Assembly: GCA_031269485.1 (NCBI GenBank)
Contig: JAISZC010000032.1
Coordinates: 1-58,805 of the forward strand
DNA: 58,805 nucleotides
Reading direction: 5' to 3'
From: Deltaproteobacteria bacterium
GTDB taxonomy: Bacteria > Desulfobacterota > Desulfarculia > Adiutricales > Adiutricaceae
Shown: in pieces, positions 43,108-52,415 of the stretch
Layout of the letters: each line of letters starts with the position of its first letter
Position numbering within the stretch: the stretch's first letter is position 1
Made by a program: the position numbers and the translations under genes
The notes under the pieces: generated by a model
Database searches by the model: none
What the model was told of the DNA's origin: nothing
The model's input: the letters and a program-made list of their open reading frames with translations, nothing else

Positions 43108-44484
43108 TTAGCTCGCTGCCGCCGGGCCGTGACTCAGGGCTTGGGTTTCCGGGCTTGGGTCTTCGGGCCGAGTCTCCAGGCTTAAGGCGGCCTCGGCGGC
43201 GGCCTTGAGCAGCTCCTGCAAAATGGGCTTGGCGTCGCCGATCACCGCCAGATCCGACAGGCCCACGATGGGCGCCTTGGGATCGGAGTTGACGGCGGCC
43301 AGAAAGCCGGCCTTGCGTATGCCGGCGTGGAGGGCCGCCGCCCCGGACAGGCCGACCGCCAGACACCAGCGGGGGGCGACGACGGTTCCCGACACGCCCA
43401 CCAGCCGATCGAGAGGGGCCCAGGCGCTCATGGCCGCCGGCCGGCTGACGCCCCAATCGGCGCCCAGGGCTCGGGCCGTCGCGGCGGCCAGCTCAATTCC
43501 GGCCTGGTCGTCCAAGCCGCGGCCGGCCACCACCAGGGTCTTGGCTTCGGCCAAGACGGCCCCGGTTTGGGCTGGCGTTTCGCGGCGGCCGAGCAAGCGC
43601 GGCGGCGTAGGCAGGCTCGCGAGATCGGCCTCAAGAGGCGCAAGAGGCGTGACGGCGCCGGACTCGCCGGCGCCCGGCCCGGTTGTCCGAGCTGGGGTCG
43701 AGTCGTCGGTCGAATCGTCGGCCGAGTCGCCGGTCGCCTCGTCGGCCGGCTCGGTCGCCGGCCTCTCAGGTCGGCCGGCCCGGCTGCCGAACCAGTCGGG
43801 CGACAAGGCCAGGCAGTAAGGGCCCTGGACGAGCTCGAACCCGGCGAGGAGGTTTTGCGAGTAGACGCGCTTGACGGCCGTCGGCGGCGAGCCGTCCAAG
43901 ACGACGTCCAGCAGGCCGATCACGGCCGCGCCGCCGAGCTTGGCGGCCAGACGGCCAGCCATTTCGGCGCCGAAGACGCCTGGCGGAAAAAGGGCGGTCT
44001 CGAAAGGCTCGACGTCGATGACGTCGGCCGAGGCGTCGTTCGGGGCCTGGCCGAGCGCCGCTCTTCGGAGGGCCTGGAAAACATCCGTCAGCGCCTCGGC
44101 GACGGCGGAGGCCGGCTCGGCTCGGCCGCCGGAAGTCAAGAAGGCGAAAACTTCCGTCAAGCTTTCAGGTTGGATCCAAGGCGTCCGGAGGCGCAAAATT
44201 CGGCCGGCCGGCCGGCGCCCGAGGCGCTCCCCAGGCCGGCCCTCCAGGCGAGGCCCGACGGAAGCCGTCTCCGCGGAGGCGGCGAGGCCGCCCTTCTTGC
44301 CGGCCTGGCTCGCTTCGCCGACCCAAGGCGCGTCGTCGGGCGGGCTCGCCACGCCGCTCGTCGGGACGACGACGACCGTCAGCTGCGGACGGAGCGCAGG
44401 CCGGGCGGCCGCGAAGGCCTGCAGAGCCCGGACTTGAGCTGGCAGGGCGGCCGAGAGCCCGTTGAGGAAAGCGATGGTCCTCAC
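43108..44484 (-). CDS. etfA: Electron transfer flavoprotein alpha subunit (EtfA), expanded
   Basis: Carries the FAD domain of an ETF dimer. It starts at a GTG (44484) that overlaps the etfB stop by four bases. The product has 458 residues, over 100 more than usual. The C-terminal FAD domain is clear: LVGVSGTVVAPRWCLAVGLSGAAALHAGI-type sequence at 361-389, then AAVNSDPKAPIVGLSDLAVIGD (396-417). Extra low-complexity parts lie at about 45-100 and 235-285, the latter an acidic Ser/Asp/Thr repeat. The N-terminal half is diverged. With the FAD-linked oxidase and EtfB it forms an oxidase-ETF module that passes electrons to a quinone or ferredoxin partner not seen here. Confidence 0.85.
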   Translation of the reverse strand: MRTIAFLNGLSAALPAQVRALQAFAAARPALRPQLTVVVVPTSGVASPPDDAPWVGEASQAGKKGGLAASAETASVGPRLEGRPGERLGRRPAGRILRLRTPWIQPESLTEVFAFLTSGGRAEPASAVAEALTDVFQALRRAALGQAPNDASADVIDVEPFETALFPPGVFGAEMAGRLAAKLGGAAVIGLLDVVLDGSPPTAVKRVYSQNLLAGFELVQGPYCLALSPDWFGSRAGRPERPATEPADEATGDSADDSTDDSTPARTTGPGAGESGAVTPLAPLEADLASLPTPPRLLGRRETPAQTGAVLAEAKTLVVAGRGLDDQAGIELAAATARALGADWGVSRPAAMSAWAPLDRLVGVSGTVVAPRWCLAVGLSGAAALHAGIRKAGFLAAVNSDPKAPIVGLSDLAVIGDAKPILQELLKAAAEAALSLETRPEDPSPETQALSHGPAAAS

Positions 44485-45368
44485 GGCCGCCGCTCCGTCA
44501 AGGCTTGGAGCAAAATGGCCGCCTTGTCGGACGGGGCGCCTTGATCCACGAGCCTGACGCGCCGGCGTTCGTCAGGCCGGGTCAGCGACCGCAGCTTCAG
44601 CCTGGGCCGGACGTCCAAGCCCTTCGCGGCCTGGCGGACTTCCGGCGGTCTGCGGCCGAAGCTGAGGCGGTCCTTGACCGTCGGGACCCGCAAATAGGCC
44701 GAAGGGGCGTTGCCCACGGCCGCCAAGAGGGGCGGGACGACGACTTGGCGCAGCAAGCCGTCGTCGGTGAGGCTTTCCACGGCCAAGGGGGGGAGGCCGC
44801 CGCCGGGCCACGCCGAGGCCCCGCCGCTTGGGCCGGCCGTCTCGGCCGCTTTGGCCGTCTCGCCCGTTTCTTCTCCCCCTTCGGCCGCCTCGGGCGCCGA
44901 GGCCGGGGCGAGGCTCAGCGTTTCCGCGACGATCGGCCAGCCCAGGCGCTCGGCCAAAAAGAAGGGCGTCAGCGCGTTGCCGCCGTCGGCGCTGCGGCAG
45001 CCGGTCAGGATCAGATCCTGGGGCCGGGCCAGGATCTCCGCGGCCGCCAGGGCGGCCGTCAATTCAGGCCGGAAGCGCAGATCGGCCGGCGGCGCCAGAC
45101 GGACGACCCGGTCGAATTTGAGGGCCATGAGCGTCGCCGCCGTCCGGTCGGCGCGCTCGTCGCCGATCGTCAGCGCCGTCAGGACCGCCTCGCCCGGCGG
45201 CAGGGCCTCGCGCAGGCGCAAGGCCAGCTCCAGAGCGCTCTCGTCCTCGGGGTTGAGCGTCGTCCGGACGTAGCGCTCCTGGGGCCGCAGCTCGGCGTCG
45301 ACCCGCCAATCCTCCTCGGTCAGCGCCTCGAGCTCGGCGACGACCTTGAACAGCGCGAGGATCCTCAT
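44481..45368 (-). CDS. etfB: Electron transfer flavoprotein beta subunit (EtfB)
   Basis: The product has 295 residues. It starts MRILALFKVVAELEAL, then VRTTLNPEDESALELALRLRE, as in EtfB. The nucleotide-binding stretch is LILTGCRSADGGNALTPFFLAERLGWP. An insertion of Ala/Glu/Gly at about 155-180 lengthens it. The ATG at 45368 lies six bases after the oxidase stop, and the stop overlaps the etfA GTG. Tight packing shows one operon with its redox partners. Confidence 0.87.
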   Translation of the reverse strand: MRILALFKVVAELEALTEEDWRVDAELRPQERYVRTTLNPEDESALELALRLREALPPGEAVLTALTIGDERADRTAATLMALKFDRVVRLAPPADLRFRPELTAALAAAEILARPQDLILTGCRSADGGNALTPFFLAERLGWPIVAETLSLAPASAPEAAEGGEETGETAKAAETAGPSGGASAWPGGGLPPLAVESLTDDGLLRQVVVPPLLAAVGNAPSAYLRVPTVKDRLSFGRRPPEVRQAAKGLDVRPRLKLRSLTRPDERRRVRLVDQGAPSDKAAILLQALTERRP

Positions 45369-45374
45369 CGGCCC

Positions 45375-46814
45375 TCAGCGCTTGAGCGGAATGATGTCGC
45401 CCATGTTCATCACCCCGCGCGGATCGAAGGCCTCCTTGAGGGTTTTGAGGATGTAGAACGACGAGCCGTATTCGTCCTCGATCCAGGCCGCCCGGTGCTT
45501 GCCGACGCCGTGGTGATGGCACATCGAGCCGCCGCGGGCCAGAGTCTCCTCGACGATGATTTTTTTAATCGGCAGATGGTATTTAGTTATTTCTTCCTCC
45601 GGCACGATGTTCACCATGTTGTAATAGTAAACAAAGTAGATATTTGCCCCGTTAATGTAGCCATGCGAGCTGTGTCCGCCCAAAAGAGTTAAATCAGGCA
45701 CTTCAGCTCTAACTCGTTTCATGACCACCTCATAAATCTCATACAAACGGCTCCAAGGGGCCGATATCTCGGTTGTATGTCCAATATTATTGGTAGCAAT
45801 AATTTCGGCGCGTTCTTCGGCGACTTTGATGGGATCCCAGTTCAGGCCGTTGAACCAGCGCCGGATGTAGTCCGGGTCGACCGGACGACATTGCGGCTTT
45901 TGGGCCACGATCGCCGAGATGGCCTCGGCCGTGGCCTGGGCCAGGCCTTTGGGCCCTTCGGCCATGAAAATGAGCACGCACGAGTCGCCGGCGAAGTGGG
46001 AAAAATGAGAGGCGCCGTCTTCGGGGTCGTAGAGCCGGGCGATTGAGGGGCGGTAGCCGCGGACCATGACTTCCCGCAACAGCTCGAAGCCCAGCTTCAT
46101 GTCGTCGAGCAAGTAGCCCAAAAAAACGTTGTTTTCCGGATAATAGGGAAAAAGCTTGACCGTGACCTCGGTGATGAAGCACAAGGTCCCTTCGTTGCCG
46201 ACGACCACGTGGCGGATGTCGGGGCCGGCGGCCCGGCGGGGGACGTTTTTGATCCGGGTTATGCGGCCGTTGGGAAAAACGGCCTCCAGGCCCACGATCA
46301 TGTCTTCGATGCCGCCGTAGAGGGTGGAGAACTGGCCGATGCTGCGCGTGGCCGTCAGTCCGCCCATTTGGGCCAAAGGTTTGGACTGGGGCGAGTGGCC
46401 GGTGGTCAGGCCCATCTCGCGGCAGCGGTCGTCGAGCGTTTGCAGCGAGACGCCGCACTGGCAGGTGGCCTGCATGTCGTAGGGGTCGATGGACAGGATC
46501 TTGTTCATTCTGGAGCCGTCGAGGACCACCGAATCCGGAACCACGGTCTCCAGGCCGCCTTCGGTGGCCGAAACGCCCGTGCGGGGCACAATGTTTATCT
46601 GGTGCTCGGAGGCGAATTGCAAAACGTCCGAGACCTCTTGGGCGCTCTGGACGTAGGCGATGGCCGCCGGGACGGGTTGCGTGCAGACGCCGCGGATGTT
46701 TTCGTACTTGCGGAAGCGATCCACGCTGGCGTCGCGCAAGGCCTGCTCTTCCGTCGTCACCCGATCGGCCCCCAGAATTTTCTTGAGATTGGCGACGATG
46801 TCTTCTCGGTTCAT
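45375..46814 (-). CDS. FAD-linked oxidase, alkyl-DHAP synthase/GlcD-like
   Basis: The ATG at 46814 (GGAGAAA upstream) gives 479 residues. The PCMH-type FAD domain shows VPRTGVSATEGGLE, LAQMGGLTATRSIGQFSTLYGG and DIRHVVVGNEGTLCFITEVT. The C-terminal part has GGSMCHHHGVGKHRAAW and FDPRGVMNMGDI. The HHHGVG stretch is that of alkyl-dihydroxyacetonephosphate synthases and related hydroxy-acid oxidases. Placed before etfB and etfA, it most likely oxidises a 2-hydroxy acid or similar substrate and gives electrons to the ETF. Bases 45550-45790 inside the gene are clearly AT-rich compared with its flanks. Confidence 0.85.
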   Translation of the reverse strand: MNREDIVANLKKILGADRVTTEEQALRDASVDRFRKYENIRGVCTQPVPAAIAYVQSAQEVSDVLQFASEHQINIVPRTGVSATEGGLETVVPDSVVLDGSRMNKILSIDPYDMQATCQCGVSLQTLDDRCREMGLTTGHSPQSKPLAQMGGLTATRSIGQFSTLYGGIEDMIVGLEAVFPNGRITRIKNVPRRAAGPDIRHVVVGNEGTLCFITEVTVKLFPYYPENNVFLGYLLDDMKLGFELLREVMVRGYRPSIARLYDPEDGASHFSHFAGDSCVLIFMAEGPKGLAQATAEAISAIVAQKPQCRPVDPDYIRRWFNGLNWDPIKVAEERAEIIATNNIGHTTEISAPWSRLYEIYEVVMKRVRAEVPDLTLLGGHSSHGYINGANIYFVYYYNMVNIVPEEEITKYHLPIKKIIVEETLARGGSMCHHHGVGKHRAAWIEDEYGSSFYILKTLKEAFDPRGVMNMGDIIPLKR

Positions 46815-47175
46815 GACTATTTTTCTCCAGGCCCTCCGCGGACGGCGGGCGGTTAATGGAGCCGGGGCTCCTCGGCGATTTTTCAAGCTTTTGTCTTTCG
46901 AGCGTTTGAGGCTTTTTATACGCGCTGGCGGTCGCCGTCATGCCGCCGTCGGCCGCTTCAGGGTCGCCATCCGGCGATTTTGTCGCGTCGTCGCGGTCTG
47001 ACTCAGGCTAACCGGTTAAACAGCTGATTTGACCATTTTTTATTATTTTCTTTGATTTTTTTAATAAACTTGGTATTAACAATATTTTATATATATTAAT
47101 GTTGTCATCGACGTTGAATTATCGTCTAACGGCTCAGATTTTCTCCGTTTATTCTGGCGTCGAGCCCAGGCGTCG
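46815..47175. other. Intergenic region between the FGGY kinase and the oxidase operon
   Basis: No gene was recognised in these 360 bases. Bases 47020-47130 are AT-rich. This stretch probably holds the promoter of the oxidase-etfB-etfA operon, but I see no clear -35/-10 pair. Confidence 0.45.
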
Positions 47176-48603
47176 TCAGTTGAACAGCGGATAAGCCTTT
47201 TTCAAAATTTCGTCCGTGACGCTCGTGATGCCGCTGTAAACCTCGTCGTAGAGCCGGCGGTAGAAGGCCGAGACGGCCGGGTCGGGTTGAAAGACGTCGG
47301 CCGGCCGGACCATGGCGGCCACGGCCTCGTCGAAGCCGGCGTGGAGGCCCACGCCCACCGCCGCGCAGATGGCCGAGCCCAGGGCCACGGCGTCGTTGAT
47401 TTCGGCGCGGCCGGCCGGCAGCCCGAAGGCGTCGGCGACGATCTGCATGAAGAGATCGCCCTTGGAGCCGCCGCCGGAGACCGTCAGCCGCTCCAATGGA
47501 AAGTTCAGCTCGCGGCACATGGCCCGACAGTGGCCGGCCATGGTCAGGGCCACGGCTTCCATGACCGAGCGGTACATGTGGGCGCCGCCGTGTCGGCCGG
47601 TGAAGCCGATCATCAGGCCGCGCTTGTGCAGCGCCGAAGGCGGGGCCAGCCATTCGGGGACCGTCATCAGCCCCTCGGCCCCCGGCGGGATTAGGGCGGC
47701 TCGGCGGTTGAGCCAGTCGTCGGGCGTGAGGCCCTCGGCGGCCGCCTGCCGTTCGACGTCGCCGCCCATGAGCTCGCGCACCCAGCTGATGGTGGACATG
47801 CCGCGGCGGATGCCGTCGCTTTCGTACAAATAGCGGCCCGGCCTGGAGGCCAGGTTGGTGAAATGCCTGGGGCCTTCCGAAAGGCCGTCGAGGCCCTCGA
47901 CCATCGAGCAGATGTAGGTGCCCAGCGACAAAAGCGCCGCGCCCGGTCCCAGCGGACCGGCGCCGAGGGCCTCCACGGCCTTGTCGCTGGCCGTGGCCGC
48001 CACCGGCAGGCCTTCCGGCAGGCCGGTGGCTTCGGCGGCCTGCTTGGTCACGCGGCCCGCCAGCTCGCCGGGCTTGATCAAATCGAAGAGCATGGCGCGA
48101 GGCAAGTTGAAGCGGCCGAAAAAGTCCGGGTCCTCGCTCCAGTTCCAGGTCAAGGGATCCAGAGGCCACTGCCCCAGGAGGTTGGCCGCCGTGTCGAGCC
48201 GGCGGCCGGTGAGCCTGGCTCCAATGTAGCCGGTGGTGGTGGTCACGTAGCGGACGTCGGGGTTGTCGTGCTCGTAGGGCCGGGCCAGCCGCAGATCCAT
48301 CCAGCTGATGACCGGCTGGGCCAAGCTCAGATCCTCCTTCAAAAGGACCCGGCAGCAGCGGATGGTGCACAGCCCGACCCCGGCCAGATCGGAGAGGCGG
48401 CCAGGAAAGGCCGCCAAGGCTTGGCGGCAGGCCGCGCGGAGGGAATCCCACAAGTCGTCGTCCGGGTGCTCGGCCACGCCCTCCCGGGGCAGCCTCAGAG
48501 GCTTGAGAGGCTCGCGGCCCGCGGCCGCCACCCGGCCGTCTTGGTCGAAGACGATGACTTTGGTGCTCTGGGAGCCGCCGTCGATGCCGATCAGATACTT
48601 CAT
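47176..48603 (-). CDS. FGGY-family carbohydrate kinase (xylulokinase-like)
   Basis: Phosphorylates a sugar or polyol with ATP. The product has 475 residues, a typical length. It starts MKYLIGIDGGSQSTKVIVFD, the ATPase phosphate-1 motif. Later signatures are ATASDKAVEALGAGPLGPG and LTVSGGGSKGDLFMQIVADAFG (adenosine motif). The substrate is not clear: the family covers xylulose, glycerol, erythritol and others. The ATG at 48603 has GAGGCGC upstream. It follows the fused ETF gene by 84 bases on the same strand and may share its transcript. Confidence 0.87.
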   Translation of the reverse strand: MKYLIGIDGGSQSTKVIVFDQDGRVAAAGREPLKPLRLPREGVAEHPDDDLWDSLRAACRQALAAFPGRLSDLAGVGLCTIRCCRVLLKEDLSLAQPVISWMDLRLARPYEHDNPDVRYVTTTTGYIGARLTGRRLDTAANLLGQWPLDPLTWNWSEDPDFFGRFNLPRAMLFDLIKPGELAGRVTKQAAEATGLPEGLPVAATASDKAVEALGAGPLGPGAALLSLGTYICSMVEGLDGLSEGPRHFTNLASRPGRYLYESDGIRRGMSTISWVRELMGGDVERQAAAEGLTPDDWLNRRAALIPPGAEGLMTVPEWLAPPSALHKRGLMIGFTGRHGGAHMYRSVMEAVALTMAGHCRAMCRELNFPLERLTVSGGGSKGDLFMQIVADAFGLPAGRAEINDAVALGSAICAAVGVGLHAGFDEAVAAMVRPADVFQPDPAVSAFYRRLYDEVYSGITSVTDEILKKAYPLFN

Positions 48604-48687
48604 GGAGCGCCTCTTGCGAAAAAAGATCCTCGGCGTCCGTCGGCGGTCCGGCCAGCTGTCGGCCGCGGAGCGTCGCCGCGCCGTCTT

Positions 48688-50859
48688 TCAAGCCTCGTCG
48701 GCCGCGCCCAGCGGCCCTAAAAGCTCTTCCAAGGCCGGCCACAGCTCGTCCACGTCGGTCAGCAGGCCCAGCTGGGCCTGGGCGAAGATGGGGGCCCGAG
48801 GATCGACGTTGACGGCCGCGACGCGCTTGGCCCCGCCCACGCCGGCCATGAATTGCGCCGAGCCCGAGACGCCCAAGGCGATCAGCAGCTCCGGCGCCGC
48901 GCCGCGGCCCGACAAGCCGATTTGACGGTCGGCCGGCAGCCAGCCGCGCTCGACCGCGGCCCGGGTGCCGCCCAGCGTCCCGCCCAGGGCCGCCGCCAAG
49001 GCCGCCGCCTTCCGAAAGCCCGCCGGTCCGCCCAGGCCCAGCCCGCCGGCCACCACGAGCCGGGCTTTTTCCAGCTCGTCGGACGGCGTCAGAGGCCGGC
49101 GGGACAAAACCTCCACGCCCGGCGGCGGGTCGGGCGCCGTCAGCTCCACGATTTCCGGCGGCGGTCCGGGCGGAGCGCCGCCAGGCCCGGGCTCGCCCTC
49201 GCGCGCCTCGGCGCCGGCGGCCTCGCTTTCGTCGTCAGGCCGGTCCGTCGTTCTGACGGTGGCCATTTGGGGCCGGGCCTCGGGAGAGACGATGTCGGCC
49301 AGCAGCTCGCCGCCGAAGGCCGGTCTGGTCTGGACCAGCAGACCCTCGGCGAACCTCAAGGACGTGCAGTCGGCCGTCAGGCCGGCCTGAAAGCGGGCCG
49401 CGACCAACGGAGCGATTTCTCGGCCCCTTTCGTCGGCCGGCGCCAGCGCGACCGCCGGCTTGAGGCGCTCGATGGCCTCGGCCAGCGCCGCGGCCTCGAC
49501 GTCGGGCCGCCGCCGCCGGTCGGCCGGGAGACGAAAAATCAGCGCCTGGGACAGCCCCAGGCCAGCCAGCCGCGCCGGGTCCGGCGGCCCGTCGGCGGTC
49601 CAGGCGGCCCACGGCGTCAAGCCGCCCTCGGCGGCCAGGGCGGCGGCCTGCCGAGCCAAACGCCGGGACGACCGGCTCAGCCCCGGGCCCTCGGCCGTCA
49701 GCCAGACCAGCAGGCGACCGGCGGCCGCGACAGGCCGGCCTGAGACGGGCCCGCTGGACGCGGCCGGAGCGGGTCGCGCCGGGCCGGCCTGGCTTGGCGC
49801 GCTCTGGCGTGGCGGCGTCCGTTTGGGGGCCGTCCGGCCCGGCTCGGCTTGGCCGGGCTCGGCTCGGACGTCGAGGTCCGGGGCGCTCAAAGCCGCGAAG
49901 AGCGTCGCGGGCCGGGCCGTCCGGCTCACGTCGGGCCGGGCGGCCAGCAGGGCCGCCGCCGCCTCCTGGGGCGAGCAGCGGGTCAAGACCCGTTGGGGCG
50001 CGCCGGGCCGGCGGGAGGCCAGAATTTTGGTCGGCGAGCCCAGCTGGCCGTAGAGCGCGGGGTCGGGCCGGGGCAGATCGCTCAAGCCCAGCCTGGTCAC
50101 GATCTTGGGCCGGAGACGGCCGCGCACCGTCGGCAGCCGCGGCACGAAGGCGTCCTTGAGAACCGACAGCACGGCCGGGAGGGTCACGCGCAGCGTCGTC
50201 TCCTCGTCGGCCCATTTTTGGCGCAAAATCAGCCGGTCGGGGCCGGCCTCCAAAATCTCCGAGACGCGCCCCACGAAAGGCCATCGGAGCGAAACCGCCA
50301 GGGCCGGGCCCACCTGGCCGGTGCCGCCGTCGGCGCTGAATTGGCCGCACACGGCCGCCCTGAAGGGGCCGCACAGTTCCAGGGCCGCGGCCAGGGCGCG
50401 GGCGGTGGCCAGCGAGTCGGCCCCGGCGAAGGCAGGATCGCACAGGTGCCGGCCTCGCGCCGGCCCCAGGCTCAGAACCTCCCGGATGGTCTCGTCGGCC
50501 TGGGGCGGACCCATGGAGAAGACCTCGACCTCGGGGCGGAGGTCGGGGCCGACGGGCTGGCGGGGCTCGGGTCGGCTGTCGGACCGGCTGTCGGGCCGGA
50601 GGCCGGCCGGCGGCTCGGGCCGCGCGTCGGTCCCCGACGCCTCGGCCCAGGGGGCCGCCAGCCGGGCTTCCATGATTTCGGCCAGCCGCAGGGCGGCTTC
50701 CACGGCCGGGCCGTCGTGGGGGTTGAGGCGACGGGCGCCGCCGCGCAGCACGTAGCCTCGGAGCGGATCGACCGCGCCGGAGGCGCCGGCCGGCACCTGC
50801 TTGACGGCGACGGCGATTTTCAGGCCGGCCGCCGGGCCGGCGAAGCTCTCGCCGCTCAT
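48688..50859 (-). CDS. Fused EtfB-EtfA electron transfer flavoprotein
   Basis: The product has 723 residues and joins both ETF subunits in one chain. Residues 1-310 are EtfB-like: LKIAVAVKQVP at the start, CGQFSADGGTGQVGPALA as the nucleotide-binding part, and the conserved KWADEETTLRVTLPAVLSV strand. Residues 320-380 are a Pro/Ala/Arg-rich linker. Residues 380-723 are EtfA-like, ending with QIGLSGRGAAPELLIALGV, VSGSAQFMAGV and RVAAVNVDPRAPIF, the FAD-binding region. The ATG overlaps the stop of the oxidase before it by four bases. The fusion would fix subunit ratio. Bifurcating type cannot be told by eye. Confidence 0.86.
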   Translation of the reverse strand: MSGESFAGPAAGLKIAVAVKQVPAGASGAVDPLRGYVLRGGARRLNPHDGPAVEAALRLAEIMEARLAAPWAEASGTDARPEPPAGLRPDSRSDSRPEPRQPVGPDLRPEVEVFSMGPPQADETIREVLSLGPARGRHLCDPAFAGADSLATARALAAALELCGPFRAAVCGQFSADGGTGQVGPALAVSLRWPFVGRVSEILEAGPDRLILRQKWADEETTLRVTLPAVLSVLKDAFVPRLPTVRGRLRPKIVTRLGLSDLPRPDPALYGQLGSPTKILASRRPGAPQRVLTRCSPQEAAAALLAARPDVSRTARPATLFAALSAPDLDVRAEPGQAEPGRTAPKRTPPRQSAPSQAGPARPAPAASSGPVSGRPVAAAGRLLVWLTAEGPGLSRSSRRLARQAAALAAEGGLTPWAAWTADGPPDPARLAGLGLSQALIFRLPADRRRRPDVEAAALAEAIERLKPAVALAPADERGREIAPLVAARFQAGLTADCTSLRFAEGLLVQTRPAFGGELLADIVSPEARPQMATVRTTDRPDDESEAAGAEAREGEPGPGGAPPGPPPEIVELTAPDPPPGVEVLSRRPLTPSDELEKARLVVAGGLGLGGPAGFRKAAALAAALGGTLGGTRAAVERGWLPADRQIGLSGRGAAPELLIALGVSGSAQFMAGVGGAKRVAAVNVDPRAPIFAQAQLGLLTDVDELWPALEELLGPLGAADEA

Positions 50860-52415
50860 GAGCCGTCCTCCTCACCGAGCGGGCCGTCCGGGAAGACGTT
50901 GCCGGGGTTAAGCCAGCCCTGGGGATCGAAGGCACGCTTGAAGGCCTTGAGGGCCTCGACGCGCTCGGGCCGCTCGCAGGCCAGAAAAAGCTCTCTTTTT
51001 ATCTTGCCGACTCCGTGCTCGAGAAAAAGCTCTCCGCCGGACGCCTTCGCCCGTTCGAGGCGGACCGCGGCCAGCTCCAGGCCGCGTCGCCGCTGATCGG
51101 GGTCGTCGGCCAGGATGTTGACGTGGAGGTGGTTGCCCGCGGCGTGGCCGAAAACGGCCGCCGTCAGACGGCTGTCGGCCAGCTCGGCGCGCAGCTCGGC
51201 CAGCGTCGCCCCGAAGGGCCGGCCCGGCGCCTGCGCGTCGAAGGCCAGCTTGACGCCCGGCCGGCCCGCGGCCTTGAGGCGGTCGAGCCGGCAGCCCAGG
51301 GCCTCGGGGACGGCATGTCTGAACATCTTCATTTTTCCCGTCTCGTCGTCCGTCAGCGCCCAGCTGCGGTCCGGATCGCCTCCGACGGCCTCGACGCGGG
51401 CCATGAGCTCGGCGGCCGCTTCTTCGGCCTGCTCCTGGCCGTCGGCTTGGAGCTCCACGAAGGCCGCGGCCTGCGAGCCGGAGGGCGGATCGGGCGTGTC
51501 CCGCAGCTTGGAGGCCGTCTTTTTGAGCTCCAACGCCTGCGCCAGGCTGACTTCGTCAAGAAAGTCCAGCGAAGCCAAGGGCTCGGGGGGCTCGGCCAGG
51601 ACGGCCTCGATGAACTCGGCGGCGGCGGCCTCCCGCTCGAAGAAGAAGGCCAAGGCCCAGACGGCCGCCGGCCGGGGCGTCAGAGCCAAGGTCAGCGAGG
51701 CGATCACGCCATGCATCCCCTGGCCGCCCGCCAGCGCGTCCAGCAGGTCGGCCTGCGGCTCGAGCCCGAGGCTGCGGGGCGACAGCTCCAAAAAGCCGCC
51801 GGCGGGCAGCTCCAAACGAGCGCCTTGAAAAACCCGGCGCCCGCGCCGCAGCTCGCGCAGCTGGCCGTCGGCCGTGATCAGCTTGACGCCCCGCACGTGA
51901 GCCGCGGTCGAGCCGTGGCGCAGGGCGGCCGGTCCGCGGGCGTTGACGGCAAACAACCCTCCCAGGGCGGCGGCGCCTTCCCCGGGATCGGGCGGCCAAA
52001 AATAAGACCCGCGCCTGAAGGCCTCCGCCGCATCGGGCCGCGGCGGCGGGCCGGCGAGGTCCAGCTTGCGGCGCAGCAGATCGCGGTTGAGATCGTCAAG
52101 GCTCAGGCCCGGCTGAACCTCAAGCTCGAGCGAGCCGTCGGGCCCCTCGCTCAGAGCCCACGGGCGGTTGAGGGCGGCCAGGCTCAGCAGGCAGCCGCCT
52201 TGCGGGACGCCGGCGCCGCACAGGCCGGTGCGGGCGCCCTGCGGAGTGAGGGGGAGGCCGCGCTTGAGGCACGCTTGGACCGCGGCGACGAGCTCGTCGA
52301 GATCGGACGGGGCGGCGAAGAAATCGGCCCGACCCTCGAAGCGCGACTCGTCGCGCAGAAAGACGCGGCGTTCGGGCCCCAGAGGCTCGAGGAGGGATTC
52401 AGGGCGGCGGTTCAT
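50856..52415 (-). CDS. FAD-binding oxidase of the GlcD/lactate dehydrogenase type
   Basis: The product has 519 residues. The PCMH FAD domain shows LTPQGARTGLCGAGVPQGG and AALGGLFAVNARGPAALRHG. The C-terminal domain has VFGHAAGNHLHVNILAD (the HxxGNxHxN pattern), LFLEHGVGKIKRELF and FDPQGWLNPGNVF. This is the layout of GlcD, D-lactate and D-2-hydroxyglutarate dehydrogenases. The ATG at 52415 has GGAG seven bases upstream. Its stop overlaps the fused ETF start, so the two proteins surely work together, passing electrons from a 2-hydroxy acid into the ETF. Confidence 0.88.
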   Translation of the reverse strand: MNRRPESLLEPLGPERRVFLRDESRFEGRADFFAAPSDLDELVAAVQACLKRGLPLTPQGARTGLCGAGVPQGGCLLSLAALNRPWALSEGPDGSLELEVQPGLSLDDLNRDLLRRKLDLAGPPPRPDAAEAFRRGSYFWPPDPGEGAAALGGLFAVNARGPAALRHGSTAAHVRGVKLITADGQLRELRRGRRVFQGARLELPAGGFLELSPRSLGLEPQADLLDALAGGQGMHGVIASLTLALTPRPAAVWALAFFFEREAAAAEFIEAVLAEPPEPLASLDFLDEVSLAQALELKKTASKLRDTPDPPSGSQAAAFVELQADGQEQAEEAAAELMARVEAVGGDPDRSWALTDDETGKMKMFRHAVPEALGCRLDRLKAAGRPGVKLAFDAQAPGRPFGATLAELRAELADSRLTAAVFGHAAGNHLHVNILADDPDQRRRGLELAAVRLERAKASGGELFLEHGVGKIKRELFLACERPERVEALKAFKRAFDPQGWLNPGNVFPDGPLGEEDGS

